From Molossus alvarezi (lineage: Eukaryota; Chordata; Mammalia; Chiroptera; Molossidae): 64,000 nt of DNA. The stretch lies in the NCBI GenBank assembly GCA_037176705.1, contig CM073899.1, forward strand, positions 4,216,001 to 4,280,000, read 5' to 3'. The position numbers and the translations under genes were made by a program. Shown in pieces: positions 33,488-45,689 of this stretch (within the stretch, counting starts at the first letter, position 1; every line of letters begins with the position of its first letter). Below the pieces are notes generated by a model, which saw only the letters and a program-made list of their open reading frames with translations, ran no database searches and was not told the origin of the DNA.

Positions 33488-35926
33488 TGCTTTCTGGTGC
33501 TGGCTACTCTTCCTGTACCTGACTGCTAAGTTTGGGTCATTTTTAGAGCTTAGTGTTCTTTTCTTATTTTCATTTTTCCTAGACCACCAGTGACTGAGAT
33601 GAGAGTCTCTAAGTCCTCATCCCCTAGAGGTGTAGCCCCAGCTGCCACCTGTGTCTGACCTTCAGATTCGTATGTCGGTCCTGGAACTGGATGTCCCAGA
33701 GCTGCCCACACCCCACATTCTCACCAGCTAGCTTGTCACGTCTCGGAAGCCTTGTGACGCAGACCTGGCCCTGCCCAGTGCTCCCCCGGGGAGGTGGCAG
33801 CCCTTCTGCATTAAAGTCCTTCCGCAAAATGGAAGCCTGGAGCCCTGCCTTCCTCCTCCTCCCATTCTGGGCCGCCCTTGAGTTTCTTATCGAGTCTCCT
33901 GCCTTCCCCTGCTAGAAGCCCACGACGGGGCTGGGGTTGCCATGTCCGAGTCAATGCCGTCTGCCCTGCTCCTGACCTCCTCGTTCTCCAGCTCTTGAGA
34001 GCTCCCTTGCTGTCTACAATTTGGAAAAGGGGCCAGTTCTTGTAGGGAATGCATTGAACGGGGATTCCCATTCGTGGGGACCTTGGGTTGTTGGGGCTGG
34101 AGGAGCTGCTCATTTTCTGGCCCCTGTGAGCCGTCCATGAGGTGGGAAGGGAGAGCCTGGCGGCCACTGTGTTTGATGAGACAATGGGGCACGTGGTCAG
34201 GGAGCGGGCAGGAGGGGCAGGGGACGTCCCAGTGGCGGGAGACAGCCTCAGGCCACAGGGGAGGCGAGTGCCCCGAGGAGGACCTGAGGAGAGTGTGCTC
34301 TAGGTCATGGTGCCAGGGAAGTGGAGCGAACAGAGAGGGACTTCTCTTGAGACACCGGCTTCGTGGTTGTGTGACGGCGGCAGGTGTGGCCAGCCTCGCA
34401 GGGGAGCCTGGAGGCTGCGAGAGCTGAGCTGCCCTTGGAGTTGGGAGCTACCAGGAGCAGAACTTCCTACCCTGGGCCTTGTCTTCTCTGTAAGGCTGTT
34501 ACTGGTTGGATGGGGCCGGCCACATGAGGAAACATCTTCACAGCAACCTCTGGGTGCTGTCCACCAAAGCACTGCCATCCTCAGTGACATTAGCCGCCAC
34601 GGAGAGGGAGTGTGTCTCGGGTTCTGGAGGAGGTCCCTGCGGGACGTGTGTGCACAGCTCCTTATGCATGCAGTGAAGTCTTCACTGTCAAAGCTTCTGT
34701 TAACACTCAGTGCCGGCCACGTGGGCCTCAGCTCCCTTCACACGGCTCGTTTCACACCTGCACCCCCCTGGCCCCACGCCGCCGTCTCCCGTCTCCTGTG
34801 CCGTCAGTTTGAACGTCCACGTGACTTCTGACACCTCACAGTCACTGTCACTCAGCATGAAGGGCCTCGTCCAGAGCACCAACTACAAGCTTCTTGATGA
34901 CATTTCTGACTGTATCTTGTCACTTTCTCCTCCTGCCTGAGCCTGACAGTCTCCGACCACCCATTCTGGCCTTCGGTTCTGGTGACCCCCTTTCTGTCTC
35001 ATCCCCTGAGACTGTGCAGCCCCAACTGTTGTTCTTGCCCATTGACAGGGGCCTCGACCTTTTCCTGAGTTCTCGGTGGAACTCGATCAGCGGAGCCTCC
35101 TAATGGCGAAGGCTAGGTATCGGCCTCTAGTACGTGCTGCCATTGAATGCCACACGGATCGGCACAGTTGTTAAAATGTCCCCTCCTTTCCCGGCAGAGT
35201 GGCACGAGCGGGCGCACTGGAGCTTCGCATTCCCGCGGGAGCCGCTGGGAAGCACGTGACTTCCACGGTGTCCCACACGGGCTGCCTCCTGGGGGTGGCG
35301 CTCACGAGAGCCCCCACTAGAGGAGGAGGGCTACTCCGCGCGGGGCAGGTCCGGTGCCCGTTCTAGGAGTTTGGATGAGTGCCGAATCAGGTGCTTTGGG
35401 ACTCAGTTTCCCACTTTTCTCTCCTGCCCCAGGCACCTAGTTCAGCTGGACCAAGGCGGGCACTGCGGGGGGGACGGGCCCAAGCTGCACATGGTAGGCC
35501 CGCCCTCGGGTGAAGCTCGAGGACCAACCTTCCCTTTCCTGTCACCCACCTGGGTCTGTCTTCTCCAGGGCTTCCCCAAGTTCAAATGTTTCCAGGCTCC
35601 CTTTCAGAGACTGATAAGAACAGGCATCAGAAAGGAGGAAGGAATTTCATATTTACACGTTTTTTCGTTTCATCATGAGAACGCTAATTTTTCAAACTTA
35701 CACATCTCTTCTCGCTCAATCCTGGACCACCCACCTGGTCCCTGGGCTGTCGCTGCTGGGTGTGGCCCTGGGAACCTGGTGTGCACAGAGGTGGTGGCCC
35801 CCACCACTTCCTTTCAGAAGTCAGACGGTCAGGCGTCGACCCAGGGCAGTTCTGTTAAGTCCATAAGAGCGGGTGTGTTAGTCAGCAACCACTAACCACC
35901 ATGTTCTCAGCAGTGAGCCCTCTTCA
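33488..35926. other. GC-rich unique region without recognised gene
   Basis: GC content is well above that of the flanks. Many open frames lie on both strands (33811-34167, 34307-34831, 35371-35895), as expected for GC-rich DNA. I recognise no domain, no paired splice sites and no known repeat. Confidence 0.5.
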
Positions 35927-36500
35927 TGGGCCGGTGATGGCCCTGAGGAGGTGAAGCCCCAAGGAGGTGAGGACCCCAGGAGGTGATGACCACAGGAGGT
36001 GAGGCCCCGAGGAGGTGAGGACCCCAGGAGGTGAGGACCCCAGGAGGTGAGGCCCCCCAGGAGGTGAGGCCCCCCAGGAGGTGAGGCCCCCAGGAGGTGA
36101 GGACCCCGGGTGGTGAGGCCCCAGGAGGTGAGGCCCCCGGGAGGTGAGGCCCCCGGGAGGTGAGGCCCCCCGGGAGGTAAGGACCCAGGAGGTGAGGCCC
36201 CCAGGAGGTGAGGCCCTGGGAGGTGAGGCCCCAGGAGGTAAGGACCCAGGAGGTGAGGACCCCAGGAGGTGATGACCCCAGGAGGTGAGGCCCCCCCAGG
36301 AGGTGAGGCCCCCCAGGAGGTGAGGACCCAGGAAGTGAGGCCCCCCGGGAGGTGAGGCCCCCCGGGAGGTAAGGACCCAGGAGGTGAGGCCCCCAGGAGG
36401 TGAGGCCCTGGGAGGTGAGGACCCAGGAGGTGAGGCCCCAGGAGGTGAGGCCCCAGGAGGTGAGGCCCCCAGCAGGCGAGGACCCCGGGAGGTGAGGCCC
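35927..36500. repeat. Minisatellite, ~15-bp unit (ggaggtgaggcccc)
   Basis: About 575 bp of tandem units built from aggaggtgagg followed by a C-run or by acccc. Unit length varies between about 12 and 19 bp because the C-run varies. Larger blocks recur: the stretch near 36115-36235 is repeated near 36340-36420 with the same variant units, a sign of internal duplication. All three frames stay open on the minus strand, giving repetitive GLTSWGPHLL-like peptides that are artefacts. Confidence 0.96.
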
Positions 36501-37480
36501 AGCTGTGCCCCCCGCTGCATTCTCAGGAAGCGCCAACGCAGAGCACAGAAGCAGAGCAAACAGTGATAGCTCCCTTACGGCCACTGTACACTTAGGTGTT
36601 TATTCCCAGCTCGGAGCCGGCTCTCCGGGACTGGTGACGGGAGAGGACAGGACAGGGCAGCGAAGGGCGCTGTTTCCGGAAGGAACGTGCCCTGCTCTCA
36701 GGAGGCGGAGTTTCCACCAGGGAAACCAGGCCCAGACTGAGGAGGGAGCCGGGAGAGGGGAACCCAGGCCAGAGCACCCCCTGCTCTTTGATCCCCGAAC
36801 CACGTGGGCATGTGTGGCAGCGGAGAGCACCCTGAGGGTGGGCGGCCCGCGGAAACAGCACCGCGGCTCCCAGCGAGCAGTGAGGGTCAGCCGAGCGCCC
36901 CGGACCCGAGGCTCAGCGGCGGCGGCGCCAGGTCCCTTGGGGTTGGGGTGGGAGCAGTCACCCACAGCACACCCGAGCTGGGACCAGAGGGCCATGCCTG
37001 CGGGCTGGGGCCCAGCCGGCCGCTCCTGAGGAGAGGTGACCCAGCGAGCTGTCCCGCTTCGGGTCGCACCTGGACTGACACGTGGGTGGGAAAGACTGTT
37101 ATCCACCCTTGGCTGGAGCGGGGCTCGCATCAGAGCTACTCTTCAGAGAGAGGAAAAGTCGTGTGTGCATTCCTGCGTTCTCGGTGCGAAGTGTCTTGCT
37201 TGCGGCGCTGGTCTGACCGAGGTCCAGCTCTCAGGAGAGAGCAAGGTCCATTTGTAGTTACCCCGCGTGTCCACGGAGGAGTGCGCTGCCCACACACTGG
37301 TTCCCCCATGCGCGCTGGGCACATGGTAGTTACTCCTCATGTCAGCGCTTCATACAGTTTGTATTCACACGCACGCACACGCGCACTCACACACACACCC
37401 ATGCGCACGCACACATGCACACGTGCATGCGCACGCACACACATTCACTCCCTACACGATACAGACGTTCCTCTTTAACC
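36501..37480. promoter_or_regulatory. CpG-dense segment, candidate CpG island
   Basis: CpG is frequent from about 36590 to 37340 and densest around 36840-36930 (for example ggctcagcggcggcggcgcc). No TATA box or first exon can be assigned. It ends in an alternating purine/pyrimidine (CA/CG)n run at 37365-37442, which could adopt Z-DNA. Intragenic CpG islands can be alternative promoters, but nothing here proves activity. Confidence 0.45.
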
Positions 37481-38513
37481 GACGAAGACGCTGAGGGTGT
37501 CATGTAAGTTGATCAAATCCACGTGATAAATGGCAGCTGTAGGACGTAAATCAGGTCTCCTTCTCTTCAGAGATTTTGCTCTTCTCACTTATTATTGTAG
37601 CCTGAAGAATTGAGATTTCCTCAAACATAATCTATTTCTTTCCTCATATACTGCTGGCAAGTGACTTTGAAACGTGAAGCCTGAGGGTGACTCTCCCATG
37701 AGACCTCGATGATTTAGGGGACCTGTTCATGTTGAACAGGAGACTCACTGAAATATTGATATTTAGTCAAGTCACGATACACAGTGAGATTATCACAGAC
37801 TTTTTGTCCAGAGAAATATGGCATTGGTTGGTAATTTATTAAAGTTCAATTTTTAAAATCATAGTGTATCAAGATTTATGTTAAAGGTGTTAAACATTCA
37901 AAGACTCAGCCATTTGTGTCGTCAAGATGCCCTTTAATGAGAGCAAAAAACCCAGGGTGAGGTGTCGGGAGGATGGTGCTCAGGGGGGGCACCATCCTGC
38001 CCATCTGCAGATGCTACTCCCGGGGCCTCCCTCCTGCCGTGTACAGCACAGGTGACTTTCTGGGTCTGCCCCAGCTTTTGCTATGTTGAGCAGATATTAA
38101 GATTTTAAAAAGACTCTATAAGGAACACGTCTCTTAGAGTCTACTTTCCATCCATTAAAAACACCCTGTCAACATTGTTCATTATTTTTGTTTTCTAACA
38201 TCTGCAGGTTTTATGCCCCATCCATGGTGTTACCTGTTGGGTTTTCCAGAATAAACTTACTGAGTGGAAATGGCCTTACTGTTTACCGAACTGTCCTATT
38301 TCCGTGTGCCGTGAACCTGCCACATGAACACTGATGTCACAGAGTCTTCCTGTGGCTTGTTTCATCATTCCTGCTGCATTTCCAGGAATGCAATGACGCA
38401 GACATCAGCGCTGTTGGAACTAAACATGGAACATGTGAGCTGTTTTTGCTGTTGATGTCTTTGTCCCTTGAAGAGGAAGAGGCTATGTAAATATACATGA
38501 TTTGTTTTGTTTT
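37481..38513. other. Intronic sequence without recognised features
   Basis: AT-rich, apparently unique DNA. Nothing gene-like and no recognisable repeat. Confidence 0.5.
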
Positions 38514-38728
38514 GTAATCCTCATCCGAGAATATGTTTTCCATTGATTCAAGAGAGAGAGAGACAGAAACTTCAGCATGAGAGAGAAACATCCATTGGTT
38601 GCCTCCCATATGTGCCCAGACAGGGGATCGAATCCCAAACCTGGGCTTGTTCCCTGCCCGGGAATTAAACCCGCACCCCTGCGGACACAGGATGATGATC
38701 GAACCACTGAGCCACACTGGCCAGGGCA
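38514..38728 (-). mobile_element. VES-type SINE, diverged
   Basis: Minus-strand SINE. The tRNA-like head is at 38728 (gccctggccagtgtggctca) and the tail is at 'gttttgttttgtaatcctca'. The 3' end has the 'cctca..cgag' block of subtype A, while the middle resembles subtype B, so it may be an intermediate or an old member. Confidence 0.85.
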
Positions 38729-40399
38729 TAAACTTACATGTTTTTATTATTTTCTTTCTGGCATTCATGTTATCGAAGGTGAATTTAGTAAGTGTGCAGA
38801 CCTGTCTTCTAACTTGTACGAAAACCAGAGCACACAGCTAGTTCTCCTAATTATAGCCAAGCTAATGTCTTTTGACATTTTGGACAGATGGTTTTCCAAC
38901 CAATTTTAATATTCTCTAGGCTTAGGAGTTTTCTCAGTCCTCGTCAGTACTGCTGATTTCTGTAATTTTTCTTTTATTGGTCTTGTATTATATTTTTAAA
39001 TAGTAACTCCACAAGGTGAAAATAGAGAGTAACCTGACAGTAACCCACGAAGAGCAGGAGCTGAGCTGCTATCTAATATGTAAAGTCCAGAGCAAGATGC
39101 GCTGGCCGAGGTCCTGTAGGAACACTGCTCACAGTTTTCATCTGACCTCACGTCCAATTACGTTTTGTATTCTGAAAAAATGCAAAGAAACTCTTTTTAA
39201 ATTGTATAGCTCTCAGGGCCCACACTTAATCTTTCACATGATTTCAGTACCAGCCATAAGCATAAATTCCATTCGTAGTGTACTCGTTCAGATTGGGTAG
39301 ACCCATTTCGCGGGGAAGGTTTTCAACATGACCCCTTTGACTGTGAGACGATTTAGTTACATGAAATGAATGGCTCATCCACACTCTGCTCTTAAACCAC
39401 TTGTCTTTATTTCCAGTTGAATGTGTCTGTTTATTGATGTACTTGTCCAACATTTATTGAAGTCCGACTCTTTGGCAAGAGACAGCAAAGTCAAGGAAAG
39501 GGGTGGCATCGGAGCCACCGTAGGAGAAGAGGGGTTGTGTTGGGAGAGGTGTCAAAACTTGGAAGAGCTTTTGCAGCACAGAAGAAAGGATGCTGTTTAT
39601 AGATGAGTGAGGTTTTGTGAAAACAGTGGAATTGGGAGTAATAGGAATGAAGTCAGTCCTTCATCACAGTTCATATGATGTTTTTCTAGAGCTTCAACCA
39701 GAAACAGATAAACTGAGCCTCAGGCTTTTGCCAGACTTGGAAATTGTCGAGGAAGACTAAGATAACCTGTGAATGATAGGACTGAGGACAATTCACTAAC
39801 AATGTTTAATTATGAGGTTTAGGATGGGTATGGAATCACTCAAAGCCAGAATTGTTTAAGCATTCAGAATATTTAATGGCTGTGGAATTAACTTAAATGA
39901 ATATAACTTTTTAAAAATGTTCTGAAAAAGTTCAGAAATAAAATATAAAACAAACATGAAAATCACATTAAATTGGTACTAAATCATGTAGTGTGGCATT
40001 TGTCAACATTTGCAGAAATGTGCATTTTGTCTCTTTTCCATGTTCATAATTAATCAGTTTGTGCAAAAGTAATACTTTAATTTTTTGCCTCTAATCCAGC
40101 AATAATTTTGAAGAAGTTCAGCTTAAAAATAAGTAGGGCTTTATAGACAAACAGAAAAATCTGGCGAGGCATTTTCAATATCCTGGCTGTTCAGCCAGAC
40201 ATATTTTTATATACACAGTGCAAAAATACGAGGTACAGGATTTGAAGGAGTGCGTAAGAAATGGGAATGCTGAAATGAACTCTAATATCTAACCTGAGCT
40301 CCAGGGAGACAGAATACAGAAATTGGAAGAATAGCAATATTTGAAAACATAATAGATGGCGGTTTTCTGGAAAGAATGAAAGACATAAACGTACAAATA
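38729..40399. other. Intronic sequence without recognised features
   Basis: AT-rich DNA with no supported gene. The frame at 39016-39300 has no splice borders or recognisable protein. Confidence 0.5.
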
Positions 40400-40950
40400 C
40401 TATGAAACTATCTAAAGAGATTCTTGCTTAGGTGTTTTGTGGTGAATGTGCAGCACAGCTAAGACAAAGTGAGAATCCTAAGAGTGGTCAGAGAGAAGAA
40501 ATATCCATCACAGAGAGATGAAACATAGGCTGAGGGTAGATTTCTCAATAGCATAATGGAAACCAAAGCACAATAGACTAACGCTCTTTAAATTCCTCAG
40601 AAAAATTGTCAGCCTCACAATTTGTACCCACCAGAAAGAAGATCTCTTTAATGGATCAGGGAAAATAAAGACATTTTCAGAGATACAAAATGTTGTATGT
40701 GCTCACGAAGGGTAGTTTGGAAGAATGAATTTTGGGAAGAAGTGACATGAGTCCAGACCCCAGGTTTGAAATGCAAGAAGAAACCATGGGCAACTATTGT
40801 TGATAAAATTCACATAAATGAAACAATGATTGCATAAAATTACAATGATTATGATAGGAATAATACTCTTCAATTAAATATTCAGGGATAAAATAAAATG
40901 TCAGAAAACAACAGTAAGTATGATGGAGGCAGAGTCAATTCAAAGTGTTT
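40400..40950 (+). mobile_element. HAL1/L1M ORF1 fragment
   Basis: The order of blocks matches the end of an old L1/HAL1 ORF1. These are 'agatttctcaatagcataat' with 'ggaaaccaaagcacaat', then 'ctcacaatttgtacccacca', then 'aaataaagacattttcagag'. These encode the degenerate C-terminal domain (ILYPA-type and KTFSD-type motifs). No frame is open for long. Confidence 0.65.
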
Positions 40951-40998
40951 GAAAATCCTTCTTATTATTTGTGAGAGGGTTTAAGATATTGAATATCT

Positions 40999-41192
40999 CT
41001 TTTTTAATGTTTTTGTTGATTTTAGAGAGAAAGGAAGGGGGGGGGAGAGAGAGAAACATCAATGAGAAAGAAACATCCATTGGCTGCCTCCTGTACGCCA
41101 CCTGTTGGGAATCTAGCCCAACACCCAAGTATCAAATTGGTGACCTCTTGGTGCATAGGTCGATGGTCAACACAGAGCCACACTGGCCGGAC
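40999..41192 (-). mobile_element. VES-type SINE, subtype B
   Basis: Minus-strand copy flanked by a perfect 16-bp target duplication, aagatattgaatatct, at 40983-40998 and 41193-41208. The head reads ccggccagtgtggctctgtg. A G-run (41038-41045) lies in the purine-rich tail part. Confidence 0.94.
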
Positions 41193-41579
41193 AAGATATT
41201 GAATATCTTTAAATTTACTGACTCAAGAGATTAATACATCTTCAACTAGAACAAACTATAGAAACAAGTTTGGGATTTCTGGGTTCTCAATGTTTGTGAG
41301 CCTTTTCTTTTATTCTGACTCCAATTCATGAGGTACAAGTTTTCCTCAAAAAGTCCCAACTTATACTTAATAAAAATACCCCACTGCATCTTCAGCTTAA
41401 GTTAGCAATCTGCAGTTTTACGCTTCGCTGTCTACTTGATACAGAAAATTCTCAGGTTGTCGTCAATGACTCGAGCTAAAACTTTCAAGATGTTATTTTC
41501 TATTCCCTTTTTGTCTCTATTTTGGAAGGTAGAGTCCTGACCTCATATGCTTTTGAAATTTTGTTAAAAGACAAATGGT

Positions 41580-42608
41580 CTGTTTCCATATCTTAGCTAT
41601 TGTAAATAGTGCTGCTATGAACATAGGGGTGTATATATTGTTTCTAATTGGTGTTTCAGGCTTCTTAAGATATATTCCTAGAAGTGGGATCACTGGGTCA
41701 AAGAGCAGTTCCATTTTTAATTTTTTGAGGAAACACCATATTGTTGTCCATAGTGGCTGCACCAGTCTGCATTCCCACCAGCAGTGTACTAGAGTCCCCT
41801 TTTCTCCACACCCTTGCCAATACTTGTTGTTTGATGATTTGTTGATGGCGGCCATTCTGACAGGTGTGAGGTGATACCTCATAGTTGGTTTAATTTGCAT
41901 CTCTCTGATGATTAGTGAAGTTGAGCATTTCTTCATATGTCTCTTGGCCATTTGTAAGTCCTGTTTGGAGAGGTATCTATTTAGCTCCTCTGCCCATTTT
42001 TTAATTGGGTTCTTTGTCGTCCTTTTGTTGAGTTGTATGAGCACTCTATATATATTGGAAATCAACCCCTTATCTGATATATCATTGGCAATGATGCTCT
42101 CCCATACAGTGGGTAACCTTTCCTAGCCTAAGTGTCCATCAATAGATGAGTGGATAAAAAAGCTGTGGTACATTTACACAGTTGTATACTATGCAACTGG
42201 AAGAAAGATCTCTTATCCTTTGAGACCACATAGAGGGACATGGAGAGCATTATGCTAAGCAAAATAAGCCAGTCAGAGAAAGACAAATAGCATATGATCT
42301 CACTTATTTGTGGAATATAATGAACAAAATAAGATGATGAACTAAATAGACCCGGAGACATAGAAAGGAGTATGGTTCAGACTGACAAGCCTCAGAGGAG
42401 GGGGTGGGGAGAGGGATGAGATAAACCAAAGAACTTATATGCATGTATGGGTAACCAATGGACATAGACAACAATGCTGGGGGGGGGGGGGCATGGGAAG
42501 GAAGGTGTCTAGGGGCAAAAAAGGAGAAACATCTGTAACAAAAATTGAAAGAAAAACAAATAAGTAAATAAATTACAGACCAAAATAAATAAATAAAAAC
42601 AAATAGTA
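41580..42608 (+). mobile_element. 5'-inverted (twin-primed) LINE-1 insertion
   Basis: The left part, 41580-42124, is L1 ORF2 C-terminal sequence on the minus strand. It contains [20 protein letters not shown] and the [14 protein letters not shown] motif. The right part, about 42125-42560, is the directly following L1 segment on the plus strand (gtgtccatcaatagatgagt onwards) through the 3' UTR, with a G12 run at 42480-42491, then an A-rich tail. The two parts meet at the same L1 position, with essentially no loss: ...ggaaacag | cctaagtgtcc.... A probable target duplication, aaaa(g)acaaat(g/a)gt, lies at 41566-41579 and 42595-42607. Confidence 0.9.
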
Positions 42609-43369
42609 TTTCGATTCTGTGTTGCAAAACCTAATAGTGTCCAGTGTCCAAGCTTCGTTTTATAATTATTTTAACAGACATTTTATTTTTTCAAGTGAGA
42701 TTAAATTTCTGTCACTGCTTTTCATTCTCCTAAAAATTCTATTTTTCTATAAATAACATTTTTATGTATTTCCATTAAATTTTTTTAAAATGTTAATCCA
42801 ATTCCCTGCAGTGGAACTAGGTATCCAGTCATATATTTATTTCTATGTTTTTACTTTTTCAATTTCCTAATACATGATGAAGTGACCTGCCGGGACAGGG
42901 TATCAGAATGAAACTGACATTTGTACGTCATTTCTCCAATGCTTGTGGTCTCAGGTTTCCAAACTGTGCTTGAACCCTCATCGATGTTGCTCAGCGTCTT
43001 CGTGGAGTCCTGTCTTTAAGTCTCACCGCGATGCAGCAAACATAAAAGGACCCAGCCGGTTCCCCTCCCAACTGGTCCTGTGCTCTGTTTTGTCTATTTC
43101 CGTCATCAGCAATGTGGCCTGACCCAAGGTCCTCCTGCCCCTCCGGCGCCTCCATGAGCAGGGCCTGTAGGGCAGACATTCCGATAGTGTCCTGTCTTCA
43201 TTCCTTCCCCCTCTGGCCCTGTGGCCACCAAGGGCATGTCGCCATGTGTCCGTCGGGCCGTTGGAAGAGCTGTCGCACTCTGTCGTCTGCGTCCCACCTC
43301 TCTGTTAACCGTTTACCAGGGTAGCCACAGTTATTTTTAAATACATATACATTAAAATGTACAAATCAC
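42609..43369. other. Intronic sequence without recognised features
   Basis: Unique-looking DNA, AT-rich at the left and GC-richer after 43000. No supported gene. Confidence 0.5.
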
Positions 43370-43590
43370 TCACCCAGTGTGGCTCAGTGGTAGAGCGTTG
43401 ACCCTGCACCAAGAGGTCACCAGTTCGATTCCCGGCCAGGCACATGCCCAGGTTGTGGGCCCGGTCCCCAGTGGGGGGCGTGCAGGAGGCGGCCAGTCAG
43501 TGTTCTCTCTCATCGATGTTTCTATCTCTCTCCCTCTCCCTTCCTCTCTCTCTCTCAAATCAATAAAGAAAAATAAATAAATAGATAAAA
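43370..43590 (+). mobile_element. VES-type SINE, subtype B
   Basis: Plus-strand copy. The tRNA-like head 'gtgtggctcagtggtagagc' carries an A box, and 'ggtcaccagttcgattcccg' carries a B box. Then come 'gtccccagtggggggcgtgc', the CT-rich tail and 'aatcaataaagaaaaataaa'. Flanks t(a/g)caaatca at about 43360 and 43593 suggest a short target duplication. It sits at the edge of an L2 element. Confidence 0.92.
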
Positions 43591-43860
43591 GGTGCAAATC
43601 AAATAATGTTGATCTTATTTTAAAAATCTTCAGTGGCTTACTCTGACAGTTAATAAAGTCCCAGTTTGTCCCTGTGTGCACAGCCCTGCCTCCCCTCTTC
43701 CAGCGCCACACCCTTGGCTGTGACGTCTTCTTCCGCAATGTTCTGCCTTGGCGTGGGCCCTCTGAGACTAGCCATTCTGCACACCTCTCACGTGGTCACC
43801 CGTCACTCTAATACCTCACCCTACTTTCCGTGACAACTGAATTACCAGGCAGTTTCTTCT
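43591..43860 (+). mobile_element. L2 (LINE-2) fragment
   Basis: The order 'aaatcttcagtggcttactc', 'ttaataaagtcccagtttgt', then cysteine/proline-rich 'cagccctgcctcccctctt' matches the 3' part of the ancient LINE L2. It is diverged. Confidence 0.6.
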
Positions 43861-45512
43861 CTGTGTACCCATCAGCCAAGAATTAAAATGTACATTTCTG
43901 GCTACATTTGTAAATATCTTCTTAAATTTTTGAATTAACATAAGACTTCTTTGAAATAGTGCTGAATAATTTCTACTAAATTGGTTAAACTTCAAGAAAT
44001 TCTGAAAACTATATATAAATAGTAACTGATTTCTGTCTAATCAAACAATTTGATTATGGTGCTATCCAGCTTATTTTTTAGTGCATGAAACGATGAACAA
44101 GCTCCAGAATGATACATTTTCATTTTGAGCGCCCTAGACAAAAAATACAAATGTCGGGCAGGTCCATGGATGAGCGCGTCCTCTTCCCTGAAGAGCTGAC
44201 TGCGCTGTGTGTTTTGAAGCTGTATTACTCTGAGTATTGTCACTGTTTTATTTTCTAGTTCTTTGTGGAGTGTTTCTTGTTTTCATATTTTTTAGCATAA
44301 ATTTGCTTTCTCTATTTCATACAGAATACTTCTCTGAAAAGGGCCTTTGATTCCTAGGCTATTTTTTTTAGCATGTCCAATTAGTTTTTTCTTTGAAATT
44401 TCAACACTGTAAAGGAAATACATCATCAGTTAGGAAACTTTCATATATACTCCAATAGCCACGAGGTTAACTTTTGTGTAAGTATTGTAGGAAAATAGTT
44501 TATCATTCTGAAAAGCTCTTTTAAAAGTAAGTTTATGTAAACTAGTCATATTTCTTATCAGCATTTAATTTTTTTCTTCTAGTCTTATTTTATACTGGAT
44601 AGTAGTCTTTTATAGAAACATTCACATTTTTCAAAAATGTTTTGCCTTCGGCTTGTTTAATCTGCCATTAGTTTAGAATTACTACATGTTGGACTTGATG
44701 AATAAACATGCATGTATAATTATGCATTTAAATACAGTCATTCCCCATGGCGGTCCTGAAAAATAGATTTATTATTATTGTTGTTTATATTACAGGACAG
44801 AGATTCACATGGATTGATGACTTTCTAACCCATAACTGGGAAGAGGCGGAATTAGATTTGAACTCAGAATGTCTGTGGCAGCCGCTGGGGACACTACCGA
44901 GAGGCATGAATCCCCTCCCAGGCATGGTCTCTCATTCACAGACCCAGGGCCCCCTGGGCAGTGCTGGTGGGCAGCCCACCCAGCGTCTGGAGCCCTGGGC
45001 TGCCCACCCCAGCTCTGGTGCAAGGGGTCTGGATCCGACTCAGAGTCCTGTGGGAGGAGCCCCAGCCACTCCGACACTTTCCAGATCGAAGCACAAAGGA
45101 TAAAACAAACACATCTGAGCCATCTTTGCAGAAGTGTCTGCCAGCAAAGTGGGCCAGGACAGCCGCTCATCACAGGGGCCTGTTTTCTGTGGGAAACTGC
45201 GGGCAAGGAACTGTCTGACCCAGCAGTTCATGTCCCCCAAAGGAGGAGGGCCACTCTGCCCTGCCCCTGCCGCTGCATGGTCCTGAGAGCCAGGGCCCTG
45301 GGCGGGGCAGTCCTACAGACAGTCTGGGATTTGAGCCAGGGGTCTCCTTGTCGTACACCCTGCCCACAGCCTGGACACCTGGCTAGAACCGGGGGTAGAT
45401 TTGGCTTTTCTCTCTCCTCAGGCAGGACGTGCTATTTATGCGTCATTGCTATTGAATGTGTAGCATATGTTGGTGGTGATGACACGTAACACGAGGTGGC
45501 TGATTTCGGAAA
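43861..45512. other. Intronic sequence, AT-rich then GC-rich
   Basis: 43861-44740 is AT-rich without features. 44800-45480 is GC-richer, with overlapping open frames on both strands (44805-45206 and 44869-45489), but no recognisable domain or splice-bordered segment. Confidence 0.5.
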
Positions 45513-45617
45513 GGAGGAAGAATGAGTACACGGGAGAAAGAATGAGTACACGGGAGGAAGAATGAGTACACGGGAGGAAGAATGAGTACACGGGAGGAAG
45601 AATGAGTACACGGGAGG
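45513..45617. repeat. 20-bp tandem repeat, five copies
   Basis: Copies of aatgagtacacgggaggaag start at 45521, 45541, 45561, 45581 and 45601. They are identical except for one changed base in the first and a divergent end in the last. Confidence 0.97.
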
Positions 45618-45689
45618 TGTGAATGGCAAGGAGCCGTGGCCCCCCGCGGGTCAGGCCCAGAGGACCCCTGGCAGCCTCTGTGCAGCCAG

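Noticed and set aside
34307..34831. 174-codon open frame in the GC-rich block
   Set aside because: Comparable open frames occur on both strands nearby. No homology is recognised and there is no evidence of splicing.
35907..36584. A 225-codon minus-strand frame that looks like a signal peptide followed by a collagen-like repeat protein
   Set aside because: It has no ATG: the first codon is GTG. The repeats are the minisatellite read in frame, and a second frame is open over the same DNA with similar peptides.
43378..43435. tRNA gene-like A and B boxes
   Set aside because: They belong to the heads of SINEs (here and in all other SINE copies); anticodon and acceptor stems do not fold as a functional tRNA gene.
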